This document shows positions 50,913 through 59,604 of a stretch of DNA of 64,000 nt, piece by piece (the first letter of the stretch is position 1; each line of letters starts with the position of its first letter). A program made the translations under genes and the position numbers. Below the pieces are notes generated by a model. It worked only from the letters and a program-made list of their open reading frames with translations, did no database searches and had not been told where the DNA came from. Source of the stretch: Massilia violaceinigra (GTDB taxonomy: Bacteria; Pseudomonadota; Gammaproteobacteria; Burkholderiales; Burkholderiaceae_D); contig NZ_CP024608.1 in assembly GCF_002752675.1 (NCBI RefSeq), forward strand, positions 6,944,001-7,008,000. The letters run 5' to 3'.

Positions 50913-51113
50913 ATGTCCCTACCAGTAGCAAAAACAAAGTCCAAAAACGATGCAAAGGATCGTTTCATTATCCGATTCCACGACGAACATCACCGCGAGC
51001 AGTTCAAGCTGCGCGCGGCGAAAAATCACAGAACGATGAACGCAGAAATTCTATGCCTTCTTGAGGCAGGATTGCGGGCTATGAGCCCATCCTCTGAAAA
51101 AACGCATGAATAA
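50913..51113 (+). CDS. Arc-type ribbon-helix-helix regulator (small)
   Basis: A 66-residue protein, MSLPVAKTKSKNDAKDRFII, with the Arc fold KDRFIIRFHDEHHREQFKLR followed by NHRTMNAEILCLLEAGLRAM. The upstream frame starts inside an operator, so ATG 50913 is preferred, although the ribosome site is weak (CCGGAGCC). It may control its own divergent promoter pair and the early genes to the right. Confidence 0.82.
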   Translation: MSLPVAKTKSKNDAKDRFIIRFHDEHHREQFKLRAAKNHRTMNAEILCLLEAGLRAMSPSSEKTHE

Positions 51114-51170
51114 AATTAGGAAGGAAAAGTCCACCGCATCCGAAGCTTTCACAAGCCTCGCATTGCATTT

Positions 51171-51294
51171 ATCACCAGCTCTAGGGTGATCTAGCGGATT
51201 AAAAACTACTGGATGAGGCGGGCCGGCAAGCCCTCCCCATCCTACAACCGACCTGGCGGAACCAGGTAAGTGACATCAGATGTTCAAGCATCTG
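51171..51294 (+). ncRNA. Four-hairpin noncoding segment
   Basis: Four successive stem-loops: ATCACC/GGTGAT (51171-51190), a 13-position stem with 11 pairs at 51211-51242 (GGATGAGGCGGGC against GCCCTCCCCATCC), ACCTGG/CCAGGT (51251-51267) and CAGATG/CATCTG (51277-51294). They lie in the 222-base leader before the gene at 51336. It could be a structured leader or small RNA; no known class was recognised. Confidence 0.45.
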
Positions 51295-51335
51295 GGGTCA
51301 TATGGAGCAGAGCGCACTTTTTTGGAGAGACCCAA

Positions 51336-51638
51336 ATGCACAAAACGAATGTTAACACCGAGGTTTTAGATACGCAAGCGGATATTTTGGCGAAGTCACA
51401 GTCAATCGCTAGCGATGTCCACCAACAGTCACAAGATATCGAGACGCAAATTCTCGACGCCAAAATTCTCATCGAGGCGATCTTCTCGACAATCGATCGT
51501 ATGCACGGCTTGTCATCGGCAGCGATGCACAGCATCAACACGATCAACTGCTTTGCCACTTGCGCATTGCGTAACTTGGAGCTGGTTGCCGAGGCGAACA
51601 GCGCAGTATTGACCATGACCGCCGGAGGTGCAGCATGA
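51336..51638 (+). CDS. Early phage protein, unknown (100 residues)
   Basis: Helical protein, MHKTNVNTEVLDTQADILAK, then SDVHQQSQDIETQILDAKIL and a Cys/Ala-rich end. GGAGAG lies 6 bases before ATG 51336. It overlaps the next gene by 4 bases. No family recognised. Confidence 0.6.
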   Translation: MHKTNVNTEVLDTQADILAKSQSIASDVHQQSQDIETQILDAKILIEAIFSTIDRMHGLSSAAMHSINTINCFATCALRNLELVAEANSAVLTMTAGGAA

Positions 51639-52057
51639 GCGCCGGTAACCCACACTTCCACCACATCGAGCGCGCCCCGTATGAATTCGGCCACCTCATT
51701 CGCCAGCTGGCTGGCGACTTCCATGGCCATGTGATGTCGAGCGACGAGCGCCAACAGGCGAAGGCTGCGATCAACCACGCGCACAACGCAAATTACACCT
51801 TGATGAACGGCATCGAGGCGATTGGACACCTGCTGTTCACGGCCGGGAACAACGCCGATTATCCGACCGAAGTGGGTGTACTTGAAAACATCGGTATGTT
51901 GATCAAGCACATCGGCGTCGAGGCGCAGTTCCTCCAGGAGCAGCAGGCCGACCTCCAAGCGACGCTTGATCGCGATGACCGGCAAGCCGCGGCCTCGCAA
52001 CTGCGTCAGAAAGCCGTCGCAAAAGTGGCACCGGCGGAAAGCGCAGGTGCGGCATGA
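51635..52057 (+). CDS. Early phage protein, unknown (140 residues)
   Basis: His-rich start (MSAGNPHFHHIERAPYEFGH) then helices NHAHNANYTLMNGIEAIGHL and EAQFLQEQQADLQATLDRDD. No family recognised. Coupled at both ends by 4-base overlaps. Confidence 0.6.
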   Translation: MSAGNPHFHHIERAPYEFGHLIRQLAGDFHGHVMSSDERQQAKAAINHAHNANYTLMNGIEAIGHLLFTAGNNADYPTEVGVLENIGMLIKHIGVEAQFLQEQQADLQATLDRDDRQAAASQLRQKAVAKVAPAESAGAA

Positions 52058-52380
52058 AAAAGCACTTCCAAAAACACGGCGACGAATATCTGCTCTCCCC
52101 TGCTGCGACCCTATTTATGGTTGCGGACGCCATTAACTGTCCGGATGCGGGGCCGCAAGGAAAAGTCAGAGCAAGTCGCGTTTTAAACGCGACCATGGCA
52201 GCTGCGCGCGCGGCCAGATTCGAACAAGCCGACATCCTGGAGACGATGCTGCTGTCTGGCGCGGATGCTGCGCGCGTGCTGCCGATGTGCGATGCGCTGG
52301 TGCAGCGCCTTGGCGCCGAGGTAGTGATCAAGATCATACGCATCGGTCTGGACGATGTATCACCGGGGGATGCGTCATAA
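52054..52380 (+). CDS. Early phage protein, unknown (108 residues)
   Basis: MKKHFQKHGDEYLLSPAATL, followed by helices around ARAARFEQADILETMLLSGA and LVQRLGAEVVIKIIRIGLDD. No recognised domain. Followed by a 132-base gap that may hold a promoter for the next unit. Confidence 0.6.
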   Translation: MKKHFQKHGDEYLLSPAATLFMVADAINCPDAGPQGKVRASRVLNATMAAARAARFEQADILETMLLSGADAARVLPMCDALVQRLGAEVVIKIIRIGLDDVSPGDAS

Positions 52381-52512
52381 GCGGGCTTCAATCGAACCAG
52401 CTGGGCCTCGGCCCGCAGTAACCCTACCCGGCCACCAACAATCGAAAAAAGAAGGCCGCCCGACGCGCAGACGCCGGATGGCCTATCACAGCCAAAATTT
52501 TGAAAGCGTGCT

Positions 52513-52746
52513 ATGAACGACCAGAACGATATCACAACACCGCCTGTGCGGACGCGTACTCCAGGCGCCCGGTTGGCGACAATCACCGCCGTGCCGGCGC
52601 TGACGCGCGACGAGAAGCACATCCTGGAGCTGTTCCGCGAGACAACCGATCAGAAGCTTCTGCTGAGCACAGCAGCGGTTTGCGTGAGCCACAATCCGCG
52701 TCACCAGCGCCCCGTCCTGCATCTGGTGCGTGGGGGTGGAGCATGA
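52513..52746 (+). CDS. Early phage protein, unknown (77 residues)
   Basis: MNDQNDITTPPVRTRTPGAR, then AVPALTRDEKHILELFRETT and a short closing VLHLVRGGGA. No family recognised. The stop overlaps the next start by 4 bases. Confidence 0.56.
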   Translation: MNDQNDITTPPVRTRTPGARLATITAVPALTRDEKHILELFRETTDQKLLLSTAAVCVSHNPRHQRPVLHLVRGGGA

Positions 52747-52940
52747 GCGCCAGCGTCGATGAAGTAGCTATCCGCCGCCTGGCGGGCCTGACCAACGTGG
52801 TCAGCGCCCTGCTTGCGGCAATTCCGATCTTGCAGCCCGAGAGCCAGGCGGGCGCACTGCAAACCTGCGCCAGCATGGCGGCCGATGTTGCCGATGAGCT
52901 GGATGCCATTACCCGATTCGAAACAGAAAGCGAAGAATGA
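52743..52940 (+). CDS. Early phage protein, unknown (65 residues)
   Basis: Helical Ala-rich protein, MSASVDEVAIRRLAGLTNVV, then QTCASMAADVADELDAITRF. Starts in the overlap with the previous gene and ends in the overlap with alpA, so the three are one translational unit. Confidence 0.6.
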   Translation: MSASVDEVAIRRLAGLTNVVSALLAAIPILQPESQAGALQTCASMAADVADELDAITRFETESEE

Positions 52941-53143
52941 ACCAACCAAAAAAATTCCTGCGACTCCCCGCCGTAATCGACATTGTGGGCATTCAACGCA
53001 CAGCCATTTACGAGCGCATAAAGGCCGGGAATTTTCCGAAGCCTATCAGCTTGGGCCCGCGTGCAGTGGTGTGGGATTCGACGGAAATAGCCAGCTGGCA
53101 AGAGGACTGCATCGCATCAGCGAGGTCGCCTACCCCCACTTAG
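52937..53143 (+). CDS. AlpA-family regulator/excisionase-like
   Basis: A 68-residue MerR-like HTH protein: FLRLPAVIDIVGIQRTAIYE, RIKAGNFPKPISLGPRAVVW, then IASWQEDCIA, the complete AlpA pattern. AlpA-type proteins activate or direct excision of P4-like elements. At the right end of the prophage it would lie next to attP and int in the circular form. Coupled to the preceding gene. Confidence 0.87.
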   Translation: MNQPKKFLRLPAVIDIVGIQRTAIYERIKAGNFPKPISLGPRAVVWDSTEIASWQEDCIASARSPTPT

Positions 53144-53175
53144 CCATGTGGGTAGAAATGTGGGTAGAGGATATT

Positions 53176-53201
53176 AAAAAAGCCCCATCATAGGGGCTTT
53201 T
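53176..53201. terminator. Bidirectional terminator at the right prophage end
   Basis: AAAAAGCCCC and GGGGCTTTTT around ATCATA form a 10-bp stem with A- and T-tracts, so it can work on both strands. It ends alpA transcription and shields the prophage end from the tRNA-Ser transcript. Confidence 0.75.
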
Positions 53202-53210
53202 TCTATTAAC

Positions 53211-53224
53211 TGGCGGAAGCGGTG
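53211..53224. repeat. attR copy of the 14-bp att core
   Basis: TGGCGGAAGCGGTG, the complement of the tRNA-Ser 3' end, matching 11423-11436 exactly. Confidence 0.68.
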
Positions 53225-53300
53225 AGATTCGAACTCACGAACGGCTCACACCGTCGCCAGTTTTCAAGACTGGTGCCTTCAACCGCTCGGCCACGCTTCC
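53211..53300 (-). tRNA. tRNA-Ser (anticodon UGA), prophage attachment site
   Basis: A 90-base class II tRNA with encoded CCA. Acceptor GGAAGCG/CGCTTCC, anticodon stem CCAGT/ACTGG with loop CTTGAAA (anticodon TGA), long variable arm, TTCGAATC T-loop. The prophage lies directly downstream of its 3' end, leaving the tRNA intact. Confidence 0.96.
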
Positions 53301-53348
53301 TGCAGAACGCGATTATACAGAAAACCCCCGTTCTTGGGCAGTAACACC

Positions 53349-55363
53349 TTATCCGATGCCCGATTCCATGGTCGCCACCCCCACCAGGCCCGGCTCCCCC
53401 AGCACCCCAGCCGGCGCCGTGGTGATCAGGTTCTCGGGCGTCAGCGTCGTCGCCACCACCCCTTGCAGCGCCATCATCGTCCTGAACCCCCACGCGGCAC
53501 CCGCCGCACCATCGGCATCGAACTGGACCAGCGTATCGGCGCCGCTTTGCAGATAACGCAGCACCCCGCTGGCGAACGGGTCGCCCGGCGGCATCTCCCC
53601 GCCAACAGGGCAGACACGTCGATACGGTCGCCGCCCGCCCCCACCGCAAAATCCTGTACCGTGAACGTGCTCGTTCCCAAGGTACCGGCCACGCCGAAGC
53701 GGTCCACGCCCGCCCCGCCAATGGCGCTGATCTCATTCGAGTTTTGCGTCTCGCGCAGCAGGACGATGGCGTCGTCGCCATCCCCACCGTTGGCCACCAC
53801 CCGCCCGCGCGCAAGGTAATCGTTGGCGTTGATCTCGATCAGGTCGTTGCCGCTGCCGCCGAACGCGCCCACGTCGCCGTCGCTCTGCACCTTGAGGATG
53901 TCGTTGCCGCTGCCGCCGTTGAGCAAGCCGGACATGTCGACGGCGCGCATCAGATCGTCGCCCGCCCCGCCATCAAGCACATCGTTGCCACGGTAACCCG
54001 ACATCGTGTCATTGCCGCTACCGCCGTTGAAGACGTCGTTGCCGCCGTCGCCGAACATCAGGTCGTCGCCCTCGCCACCGAACAGCTGGTCGTCGCCTTC
54101 GTGGCCCGACAACAGGTCGTTGCCGCGCCCGCCCGTGAGCGTGTCGTTGCCATCCTGCCCGTTCAGGTAATCCCCGCCCGCGCCGCCGTCGATCACATCG
54201 TTGCCCGAGTAACCGTTCAAATCGTCGTTGCCGTCGCCGCCGCTGAGGAGGTCGTCGCCGAGTTGGCCCCACAGCTGGTCGTTGCCCGCGCCGCCGTAGA
54301 TGGAGTCGTTGAGCACGCCAGCGAATATCTGGTCGTCCCCACTGGTTCCGTACACCGTCATGCCATTGTTCGAGCCATCCGGGTTATAGCCTTCAAAGAA
54401 GTTATTCGGCAGCACATCCTGCGCGCGCACGCCAGTCAGCGTCGCGATCGTATGGAAAGTGCTGGCCGTGCCGGCCGCCCCGTCCTCGTCGAGCTGCAGC
54501 AGCGTGTCGTTACCCTGCTGCACCAGGCGCGCGATGCCGGCCGCCCCGAAGGGATTGGTGAAGGATGATTCGAACAGTTGTCCCAGGCTGAACCTGTCGC
54601 CGCCGGCGCCCGGCACAAAATCGTCGATGATGATGTTTTCCGCGTGCACACGGTCGTAAAAAATGAACAGATCGCTGCCGCTGCCGCCCGTCGCATGCAC
54701 GGTCAGGGCCGCCGTTCCGGTGCCGAAGTTGATGCGGTCCTCGCCATCGCCGCCGGACACCAGCACGTCGCTGACCACCACCCCGCCGCCGGCCATGGAG
54801 GCGACGAAGAGGCTATCCCTGCCCGTGCCGCCGTACAGGCTGTCGTTGCCCTCGCCGCCGGACAGCACGTCGTCGTCGGCGCCGCCATCGAGGCGGTCCG
54901 CCCCGGTGCCGAACGCGTCGAGCGAGTTGGTGCCCGGGCCGCCGACGAGGATATTGTTGCCGCTGTCATCGCGCAGCACGTCGCCGCCTTCGCCGCCACG
55001 CAGCAGGTCGTCGCCCTCGCCGCCGTTGATCCGGTCCCAGCCGGCATCGCCATCGATCAGGTCGTTGCCTTGCTCGCCGGCGATGGTGTCGTTGCCGGTG
55101 CCGCCGAATATGCTGTCGGCACCGTCGCCGCCGAAGATGCGGTCGCCATCGCCCTCCTCCTCGTCGCCGCCGTCGATGTAGTCGCTGCCACCCTCCCCGA
55201 ACAGCAGGTCGCCGTTGCCCAGGCCGAACAGTTGGTCGTCCAGCTCGCCGCCTTGCAGAAAATCACTGTTCTCGGTGCCGGTCAGGGTCAGTCCGGTCAC
55301 CAGAAAATTGGCGGGACGGCGCGGCCCGCCGTCGGGATCGGACATCATGAAAAATGTTGGCAT
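53349..55363 (-). CDS. RTX Ca2+-binding protein, frameshifted near C-terminus
   Basis: Repeated nonapeptides of the GGxGxDxLx type in two arrays, each followed by a beta domain (e.g. IIDDFVPGAGGDRFSLGQLF, then GNDTLLQLDEDGAAG). At the C4 run 53597-53600 (G4 on the coding strand) one base is missing. Reading with one extra G continues EMPPGDPFASGVLRYLQSGA, then TLVQFDADGAAGA, and ends VGVATMESGIG at 53349, matching the paralogues. As written the protein stops at 53474 after a scrambled tail and would lose its secretion-type end. About 671 residues when repaired. GAGGAA lies upstream of ATG 55363. Confidence 0.82.
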
Positions 55364-55528
55364 GGAGATTCCTCAGGAAAGGCTGAATCGAGGCAAGCGA
55401 GCGCGCACGCGAACGCGGATGCCCATCGTGCGCCCTTGCGTGGCGCGTGTCGAGATCGGGATGCCCGCCAATTTTTCCTGTCTGGAACAAGGACGTGTGC
55501 CCGGCACCCGCCCTTTCCCTGCGCCTGC

Positions 55529-58500
55529 TTAGCCGATCATGAACTCCATGGGCGCCATGCCCACCAGTGGCACCAGTGCCCCGGCAGCAGCCGCGCCAAC
55601 CACGTTGTCGTCGCTCAGGCTGGTGGCGACGACATTCTGCAAGGTCATCAGCGTTTCCGCGCTCAACGGGCCGTCGGCGCCGTCGGCGTCGAAGCGCACC
55701 AGGGTCGAGGTACCGCTCTGCACGAACTGCAGCACGCCGGCCGGCGCCGCCAGGCCGCTCACATCGATGCGGTCGCCGCCCGCGCCGGCCGTGAAGTCCG
55801 TCACGGTCAGGCTGCCCAGGCGCCCTTCCCCGCGCAGCATGTAGGTGTCGATGCCCGCGCCGCCGCTGGCGTTGACCGCCGTGTTCTCGCCCGCGCCGCG
55901 CGTGAAGATGATGGTGTCGGCCTCGTCGCCGCCGTAGGCCACCACGCGCCCCGCCAGCGCCTGCTGCGTGCCGCGAATGTCAATGATGTCGGCCCCGCGC
56001 CCGCCGAACAGGCCGCTGTAGCCCCCGCCCGTCACTTTGAGCAGGTCGTTGCCGTTGCCGCCGTTGAGCTGCGCGTCGCCGCTGCCGCCGTCAAGGGTGT
56101 CGTCGCCCGCGCCGCCGTCGAGCACGTCGGCGCCCGCGTCGGCATACAGCGCGTCGTTGCCGCTGCCGCCATTGACGACATCGTCGCCGGCGCCACCGCG
56201 CAGGACGTCGTTGCCGTCGCCGCCAGTCAGGCCGTCATTGCCGGCGCCGCCGTCGAGGCTATCGTCGCCGATGCCGGCGCGCAGGATGTCGGCGCCGTCC
56301 CCGCCGCCCAGCGTGTCGTTGCCCGCGCCGCCGTCAAGCGTGTCGTCGCCCAGGCCGCCCTGCAGCAGGTCGAGGCCGTTCGCGCCCTGGAGCACATCCT
56401 GATCGGCGCCGCCGTCGAGCGCGTCGTTGCCCTCGCCGCCCAGCAGGGTGTCGGCGCCGGCCTCGCCCAGCAGCTTGTCGTTGTCGTCCTCGCCTTCCAG
56501 CAGGTCGTTGCCCGCGCCGCCGACCAGCGTATCGTTATGACGGTCGCCCCTGAGCACATCGTTGCCCTGGAAACCGTTCAGCACATCGTCGCCCTGCCCA
56601 CCGTCGAGCACATCGTTGCTGCGCCCGCCGTCAATTCGCTCGTCGTAGTGCAGGCCGTCCAGCTTGATGCCCACCTCGGAGCCATCCGGATTCATGCCGC
56701 CGGCCACATGGTTGGCGCTGAGCTGGGATGGCAGGATGTTGCTGAGGGTGAGAATGGTGCGGAAGCTGGCGGCGCTGCCGGCGGCGCCGTCCTCGTCGAG
56801 CTGGAACACGGTATCGTTGCCGCTCTGGAGCACGCGCAGGTAGCCGAGCGCGCCGAACGGATTGCTGACGTAGTTGGCGGCCACCTGGGGCACCAGCGCG
56901 TCGAGGTCGATCACGTCGTTGCGGTAGCCGAGATGGAAGTCGCCGATGACCACGCGCTCGGCGTGCGCCCCGGCCCCGAACACAAAGGTGTCCAGGCTCT
57001 CGCCGCCGCTCGCCAGCACGCTTTGCGTGGCCAGTCCGGGGCCGAAAGTGAGGATGTCGTCGCCCCAGCCGCCGGACATGACGACGGTGCCGTCCGCGGC
57101 GCTGCCCTTGAGCTCGGCTGTCAGCTGGTCGTCGCTGCCGCCGCCGAACAGCGTATCGTTGGCGCCGCCGGTCAGGGTGTCGTCGCCGTCGCCGCCGTCG
57201 ACCTTGTCGCTGCCGCTGCCGGTGGTGAGGATGGTGTCGGTGCCGAAGCCGCCGCTCAGCACGTTGTTGCCCTGGACATCGGTGAGAATGTCGTTATCCT
57301 GGTCGCCGCTCAGGTGGTCGTCGCCGGCGCCGCCGGTCAGGGTGTCGTTGCCGTTGCCGCCGGAAACGGTGTCGTTGCCGTCGTCGCCCCCGGCCACGTC
57401 GGCGCCCGCGCCGCCGTAGACGCTGTCGTTGCCGGCGCCGCCGCCGAGCACGTCGCCGGCGCCGCTCTCATCGCCCCCTTCGACCAGATCGTTGCCGCCG
57501 CCGCCGAGCAGCGTGTCGCTGCCGCCCAGGCCGATGAGGTGCTCGGCCCGCGTATCGCCGCTGATGCTGTCGGCGCCCTCGGTGCCGGTCAGCACGCGGC
57601 TGAAAAAGGCGGCCGAGGGATCGTAGCCCAGCTTGAAACTGGCGCTGGTCAGGCTGGTGGCCGTCACGTTGCGCAAGGTCATCACGTCGTGCATGGTGTA
57701 GGTGCTGCCGGCCACGCCGTCGGCGTCGTAGCCGATCACGGTGTCCAGGCCGCGCTGGCTCAGGCTCAGGTAGCGGTCGGCGCCGAATGGGTTGCCGCTG
57801 TAGTCACTTGCGACGTTCAGCATGTACAGGTCGATCAGGTCGCCGCCTGCGCCAATCGAAAAATCGGTGACGGCCACGTCCGACGTGTCGGCCGCGCTCG
57901 AGTACATGAAAAGATAAAAGGTGTCGCGCCCGCTGCCACCGGTCGCGTTCAGCCTGACATCTGGTCCGCCCGGGGAAATCGAAAACAGGTCGTCGCCGGC
58001 GCCGCCCGACAGCGTCATGCTGCCCCACTTTTTGGTGCCGTAACTGTTGTCGATACGCAGCAGATCATTGCCGTCGCCACCGTCCAGAACATTGTCCCCG
58101 CCCGATTCGACCGTGAGCGTGTCGTGGCCAGCGCCGCCGATCATGATATTGCTGCCCTCGCCGCCCCCCATGTGGTCGTCGCCGCTGCCGCCTTCGAGCC
58201 GGTCGTCGCCCGCTTCGCCGAACAGCATGTCGGCGCCGTCGCCGCCGAGCACGGTATCGTTGCCGGCCCCGGACTGGATGGTGTCGCTGCCGCCGTTGCC
58301 TTCGTAGCGGTCGTTCAGGCCGGAACCGTAGAGATCGTCGTCGCGGCCGTCGCCGATGATGGTTTCGCCCTCGTCGAAGTAGGCGGGCAATGCATTGCCG
58401 GTCCAGATATTGTCAGCCGTGACCGACTGCGCCGCCACGCCTTCGAGCCGCAGCACGCTCTTGAAGGCCGCCGCGCTGCCCTGGGCGCCGTCGGCATCGA

Positions 58501-59407
58501 ACTGGAGCACCGTGTCGGCGCCTTCCTGCACCAGTTTCAGGTAGCCGCGCTCGTTTGAAAACGGGTCGCCCAGCGACAGGTCGATGCCGGCCAGCAGATG
58601 GTGGACATCGATATGGTCGCCGTTCGCGCCGGCGGCGAAATCGGTCACCACGTAGCCGCTGCCGGTGCTCTCGCGTTCGAGCAGGTACACGTCGCGCCCG
58701 GCGCCGCCGGTCACGCGGGCCTTGCCGCCCTGGTTCTGGAAGGCGATGCTGAACAGGTCGCTGCCATCGCCGCCGTCGGCCAGCGCCGTGGCGGCCGCCT
58801 CGCCCGGGCGCGCGCGGATGGTGATGCGGTCGGCGCCGGCGCCGCCGAGGTAGGTATCCTGGCCGTCGCCGCTCAGGAAGTCGCCGTCGGCGCCGCCATC
58901 GAGCACGCTGTTGCCGCCGCCTTCGGACAGCAGCTTGTCGAAGCCGGCGCCGCCCTGCATCAGGTTGTTGCCTTCGTAATCGAACAGCGTATCGTGGCCG
59001 CTACCGCCTTGCAGAGTATCGTTGCCCAGTTCGCCCTTGAGGGTATCGTTGCCGGCGCCGCCGTTCTGCAGGTCATGGCCGGCGTTGCCGGTCAACGCGT
59101 CGTTGGCCCTGCCCCCGTTGATGGTGTCGTTGCCGTCGCCGCCGTACATGGCATCCCCGCCCGCGCGCGCGCCGTCGTCGGGGTCGCCACTCTCGATGAG
59201 GTCGTCGCCGCCGGCGCCGAACATCTTGTCCTCGCCGCCGTTGCCCGAGATGGTGTCGTTGAGCTCGGCGCCCCACAGCGATTCATCGCCGCCTGAACCC
59301 TGCAGGTTCTGACCCACGCCGGCCAGCATGGCGCGGGTTCCCGCTTGCTGGGAGCTTGGGGTCGTGTGGTCGGCGTTGCGCTGCTTGTCGGCGTAGGAGG
59401 TGGTCAT
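55529..59407 (-). CDS. Large RTX protein with four repeat units
   Basis: 1292 residues made of four units, each an RTX array (GGDGNDTINGG-like nonapeptides binding Ca2+ in a beta roll) followed by a beta domain with VTDFxxGAGGD, a GDTVLQFDADG-like strand pair and a TLxNVxATSL end. The last unit ends ALVPLVGMAPMEFMIG, resembling a type I secretion C-terminus. Repeats would fold outside the cell on meeting Ca2+. No catalytic domain is seen. No T1SS transporter gene lies in the window. Confidence 0.92.
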   Translation of the reverse strand: MTTSYADKQRNADHTTPSSQQAGTRAMLAGVGQNLQGSGGDESLWGAELNDTISGNGGEDKMFGAGGDDLIESGDPDDGARAGGDAMYGGDGNDTINGGRANDALTGNAGHDLQNGGAGNDTLKGELGNDTLQGGSGHDTLFDYEGNNLMQGGAGFDKLLSEGGGNSVLDGGADGDFLSGDGQDTYLGGAGADRITIRARPGEAAATALADGGDGSDLFSIAFQNQGGKARVTGGAGRDVYLLERESTGSGYVVTDFAAGANGDHIDVHHLLAGIDLSLGDPFSNERGYLKLVQEGADTVLQFDADGAQGSAAAFKSVLRLEGVAAQSVTADNIWTGNALPAYFDEGETIIGDGRDDDLYGSGLNDRYEGNGGSDTIQSGAGNDTVLGGDGADMLFGEAGDDRLEGGSGDDHMGGGEGSNIMIGGAGHDTLTVESGGDNVLDGGDGNDLLRIDNSYGTKKWGSMTLSGGAGDDLFSISPGGPDVRLNATGGSGRDTFYLFMYSSAADTSDVAVTDFSIGAGGDLIDLYMLNVASDYSGNPFGADRYLSLSQRGLDTVIGYDADGVAGSTYTMHDVMTLRNVTATSLTSASFKLGYDPSAAFFSRVLTGTEGADSISGDTRAEHLIGLGGSDTLLGGGGNDLVEGGDESGAGDVLGGGAGNDSVYGGAGADVAGGDDGNDTVSGGNGNDTLTGGAGDDHLSGDQDNDILTDVQGNNVLSGGFGTDTILTTGSGSDKVDGGDGDDTLTGGANDTLFGGGSDDQLTAELKGSAADGTVVMSGGWGDDILTFGPGLATQSVLASGGESLDTFVFGAGAHAERVVIGDFHLGYRNDVIDLDALVPQVAANYVSNPFGALGYLRVLQSGNDTVFQLDEDGAAGSAASFRTILTLSNILPSQLSANHVAGGMNPDGSEVGIKLDGLHYDERIDGGRSNDVLDGGQGDDVLNGFQGNDVLRGDRHNDTLVGGAGNDLLEGEDDNDKLLGEAGADTLLGGEGNDALDGGADQDVLQGANGLDLLQGGLGDDTLDGGAGNDTLGGGDGADILRAGIGDDSLDGGAGNDGLTGGDGNDVLRGGAGDDVVNGGSGNDALYADAGADVLDGGAGDDTLDGGSGDAQLNGGNGNDLLKVTGGGYSGLFGGRGADIIDIRGTQQALAGRVVAYGGDEADTIIFTRGAGENTAVNASGGAGIDTYMLRGEGRLGSLTVTDFTAGAGGDRIDVSGLAAPAGVLQFVQSGTSTLVRFDADGADGPLSAETLMTLQNVVATSLSDDNVVGAAAAGALVPLVGMAPMEFMIG

Positions 59408-59551
59408 GTCGGTCCCGGGAATGATGGTCGGTTGAATTGCCAGGGAATATGCTCATCACATAAACAAACTGGCAACATTTTCAACCTAGATCATGCCCGT
59501 GCACGATAGGGATGTACAGAAGGTAAAATTAAACAATATGTAACAATATAT

Positions 59552-59592
59552 GACAACGGCGGCAACAGCGATTACGCCGCGCCGCCGCTGTC
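59552..59592 (-). terminator. Possible terminator after 760-residue RTX gene
   Basis: GACAACGGCGGC (59552-59563) and GCCGCCGCTGTC (59581-59592) pair over 12 positions with one G-T. On the minus strand an AT-rich tract follows, not a true T-run, so function is uncertain. Confidence 0.33.
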
Positions 59593-59604
59593 ATTGCAGC
59601 AGGC

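Larger units (their letters stand above)
11423..53224. mobile_element. Siphovirus-type prophage integrated at tRNA-Ser
   Basis: About 41.8 kb bounded by a 14-bp direct repeat equal to the 3' end of tRNA-Ser(UGA). All expected modules are present: integrase and AlpA, Cro/CI switch, primase and helicase, HNH plus TerS/TerL, HK97-type portal, protease and capsid, head-tail joining proteins, tail tube, chaperones, tape measure, fibres and lysis genes. Late genes run on the minus strand. Between integrase and lysis lies a non-phage cargo block (immunity genes and RHS). No transposase or essential-gene break is visible, so it may be inducible. Confidence 0.9.

Noticed and set aside
40083..53143. 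Diversity-generating retroelement or retron in the prophage
   Set aside because: No reverse transcriptase motif (YxDD) was seen in any gene of this part.
54578..58558. 1326-codon plus-strand open frame across the RTX genes
   Set aside because: It is the complement of GGxGxD codon repeats, giving Val/Ala/Ile-rich periodic sequence without ribosome site or domain.
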